DNA from: Flavobacterium stagni
GTDB lineage: Bacteria; Bacteroidota; Bacteroidia; Flavobacteriales; Flavobacteriaceae
Assembly: GCF_004122105.1 (NCBI RefSeq)
Contig: NZ_SBKN01000007.1
Span: 1 to 64,000 of the forward strand
Direction of reading: 5' to 3'
Length of the DNA: 64,000 nt
Of the stretch, positions 63,061-64,000 are shown piece after piece. Every line of letters begins with the position of its first letter. Position 1 is the stretch's first letter. The notes beneath the pieces are model-generated. The model was given only the letters and a program-made list of their open reading frames with translations, did no database searches and was not told the origin of the DNA. The translations under genes were made by a program, and so were the position numbers.

Positions 63061-64000
63061 CGGGCAATACTTTCGTTAAATCCAGTTCGGGTCATTTCAC
63101 CCCATTTTTTCTCTTTTTTCATTAAAAAGAAATAATAACCTTTTAATGAGGCATACGTTGTGATCGGATGGTATAAGAAGGGTTCGAAAAATACCATCAA
63201 CAACAAAGTGAAAATATCCTTGATACTGGAATATTGTTTATAGGTGAGTTGGTCTAAATAAATGGAAATCAAGGTGACAAAGGTGTAAAACAGGTACACC
63301 GATGAGGTTACGATTAACAGGAATTGGGTATTCAAACCAAAAAAGAATAAATCCAACAATACAAAGACAATCCCAACTAATTCGAGAATCGGTACTAAGA
63401 ATTCACACAAAACGAAATAGGGAAGGGCCATCATCCCTGTGGTACCGTATTTGGGTCGGAACAACATTTTGCGGTGCATCCATAAATTTTGCGCTAATCC
63501 CCGTGCCCAGCGAACACGTTGACGCAGAAAGATTGTTTTGTCGGACGGACCTTCTGTCCAACACAAGGATTCAGGGATATAGATGATTTTGAATTTTTCT
63601 TTTTTCTCATGCATGTGTTCCCGCATACGCGTTACCAATTCCATGTCTTCTCCCAAAGAATCTTCGCGGTAACCGCCCACTTCAATCACGGTGTTTTTGT
63701 CAAACATGCCCAATGCTCCCGAAACCAAGAGTAAGCCATTCAAACGACTCCATGCCATGCGTCCGTATAGGAATGATCGGATGTATTCCAATTCTTGAAA
63801 ACGGGCAAAGAAGTTTTTGGGATAATGCGATTTGTACAGCATTCCTTCTTTAAACTCACAGGAATTGGAGATACGAATGGCAGCTCCACTCGCCAATACT
63901 TTGGTTTCACTTTCAATGAATGGTTTTACCAACATCGCTAAGGCATCTTTTCGTAAAATACAGTCTACGTCGGTACAAACAAAAAGGGAATGTTTGGCTG
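63057..64000 (-). CDS. Processive family 2 glycosyltransferase (partial at the window edge)
   Basis: The C-terminal 313 residues of an inner-membrane polysaccharide synthase of the PgaC/IcaA/NodC type. At the cut end the frame reads LFVCTDVDCILRKDA, which holds the DxD metal motif. The third aspartate (LGEDMELVTRM) and the QxxRW motif (QRVRWARG) are also intact, so it should be active and processive. The last part has about four transmembrane helices. The 5' end lies beyond the window. It is the first visible gene of the locus and overlaps the YaiO-like gene by 4 nt. Confidence 0.9.
   Translation of the reverse strand, partial: AKHSLFVCTDVDCILRKDALAMLVKPFIESETKVLASGAAIRISNSCEFKEGMLYKSHYPKNFFARFQELEYIRSFLYGRMAWSRLNGLLLVSGALGMFDKNTVIEVGGYREDSLGEDMELVTRMREHMHEKKEKFKIIYIPESLCWTEGPSDKTIFLRQRVRWARGLAQNLWMHRKMLFRPKYGTTGMMALPYFVLCEFLVPILELVGIVFVLLDLFFFGLNTQFLLIVTSSVYLFYTFVTLISIYLDQLTYKQYSSIKDIFTLLLMVFFEPFLYHPITTYASLKGYYFFLMKKEKKWGEMTRTGFNESIAR

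Noticed and set aside
1..64000. tRNA, rRNA, insertion sequences or prophage
   Set aside because: None could be supported by reading either strand.

Overview
The window looks like a chromosomal segment of a member of the Flavobacteriaceae, probably Flavobacterium or a near relative. The evidence is type IX secretion (T9SS) sorting domains of both kinds, a PorP/SprF-type protein, a bacillithiol-system YtxJ protein, a fused E1 alpha/beta 2-oxoacid dehydrogenase, almost no Shine-Dalgarno sequences, and promoters with the flavobacterial -7 box TAnnTTTG. I see no rRNA, tRNA, CRISPR array, transposase or phage genes.

Layout. 1-14 kb: the end of a T9SS cargo protein, clpB, an archaemetzincin lipoprotein overlapping ytxJ, the agmatine-to-putrescine pair aguA/aguB, fumarylacetoacetase, glyA, and a five-LysM surface protein. 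14-25 kb: a cell-surface operon made of a 2,703-residue repeat adhesin with a gliding-type C-terminal domain, a PorP/SprF protein and an OmpA/TPR protein. 25-34 kb: an AraC regulator, a fused E1 dehydrogenase, and an MBOAT / SGNH-like / degenerate M1-peptidase-barrel operon. 34-45 kb: a LOG protein, a string of small secreted or membrane proteins, two alpha/beta hydrolases, an NTF2-like protein and uvrA. 45-51.3 kb: an AT-rich accessory island with cassette-like units, each an ORF followed by a dyad element of about 150 bp, plus a leucine-rich T9SS protein bracketed by a direct duplication of the 3' end of the neighbouring TPR gene. 51-58 kb: a CLC chloride channel, a SIMPL protein, envelope proteins, AlkD-type repair and ACP phosphodiesterase.

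57.8-64 kb holds the most interesting locus. It has a processive family-2 glycosyltransferase (cut by the window edge), a YaiO-like outer-membrane barrel, a single-domain response regulator, and a membrane protein with one intact (HCX5R) and one degenerate cysteine-phosphatase domain. After these come a second response regulator, a truncated paralogue of the membrane protein, and a HEAT-like membrane protein. Three promoters in this locus share a 28-bp upstream motif at exactly the same distance from the -7 box. The middle one drives no ORF and runs into a strong terminator, so I predict a small RNA of about 120 nt. I read the whole as a candidate, apparently undescribed, phospho-signalling-controlled exopolysaccharide system.

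Repeats. A dispersed intergenic family with conserved flanks and a variable hairpin occurs four times. Drifting short-period repeats fill several intergenic gaps.
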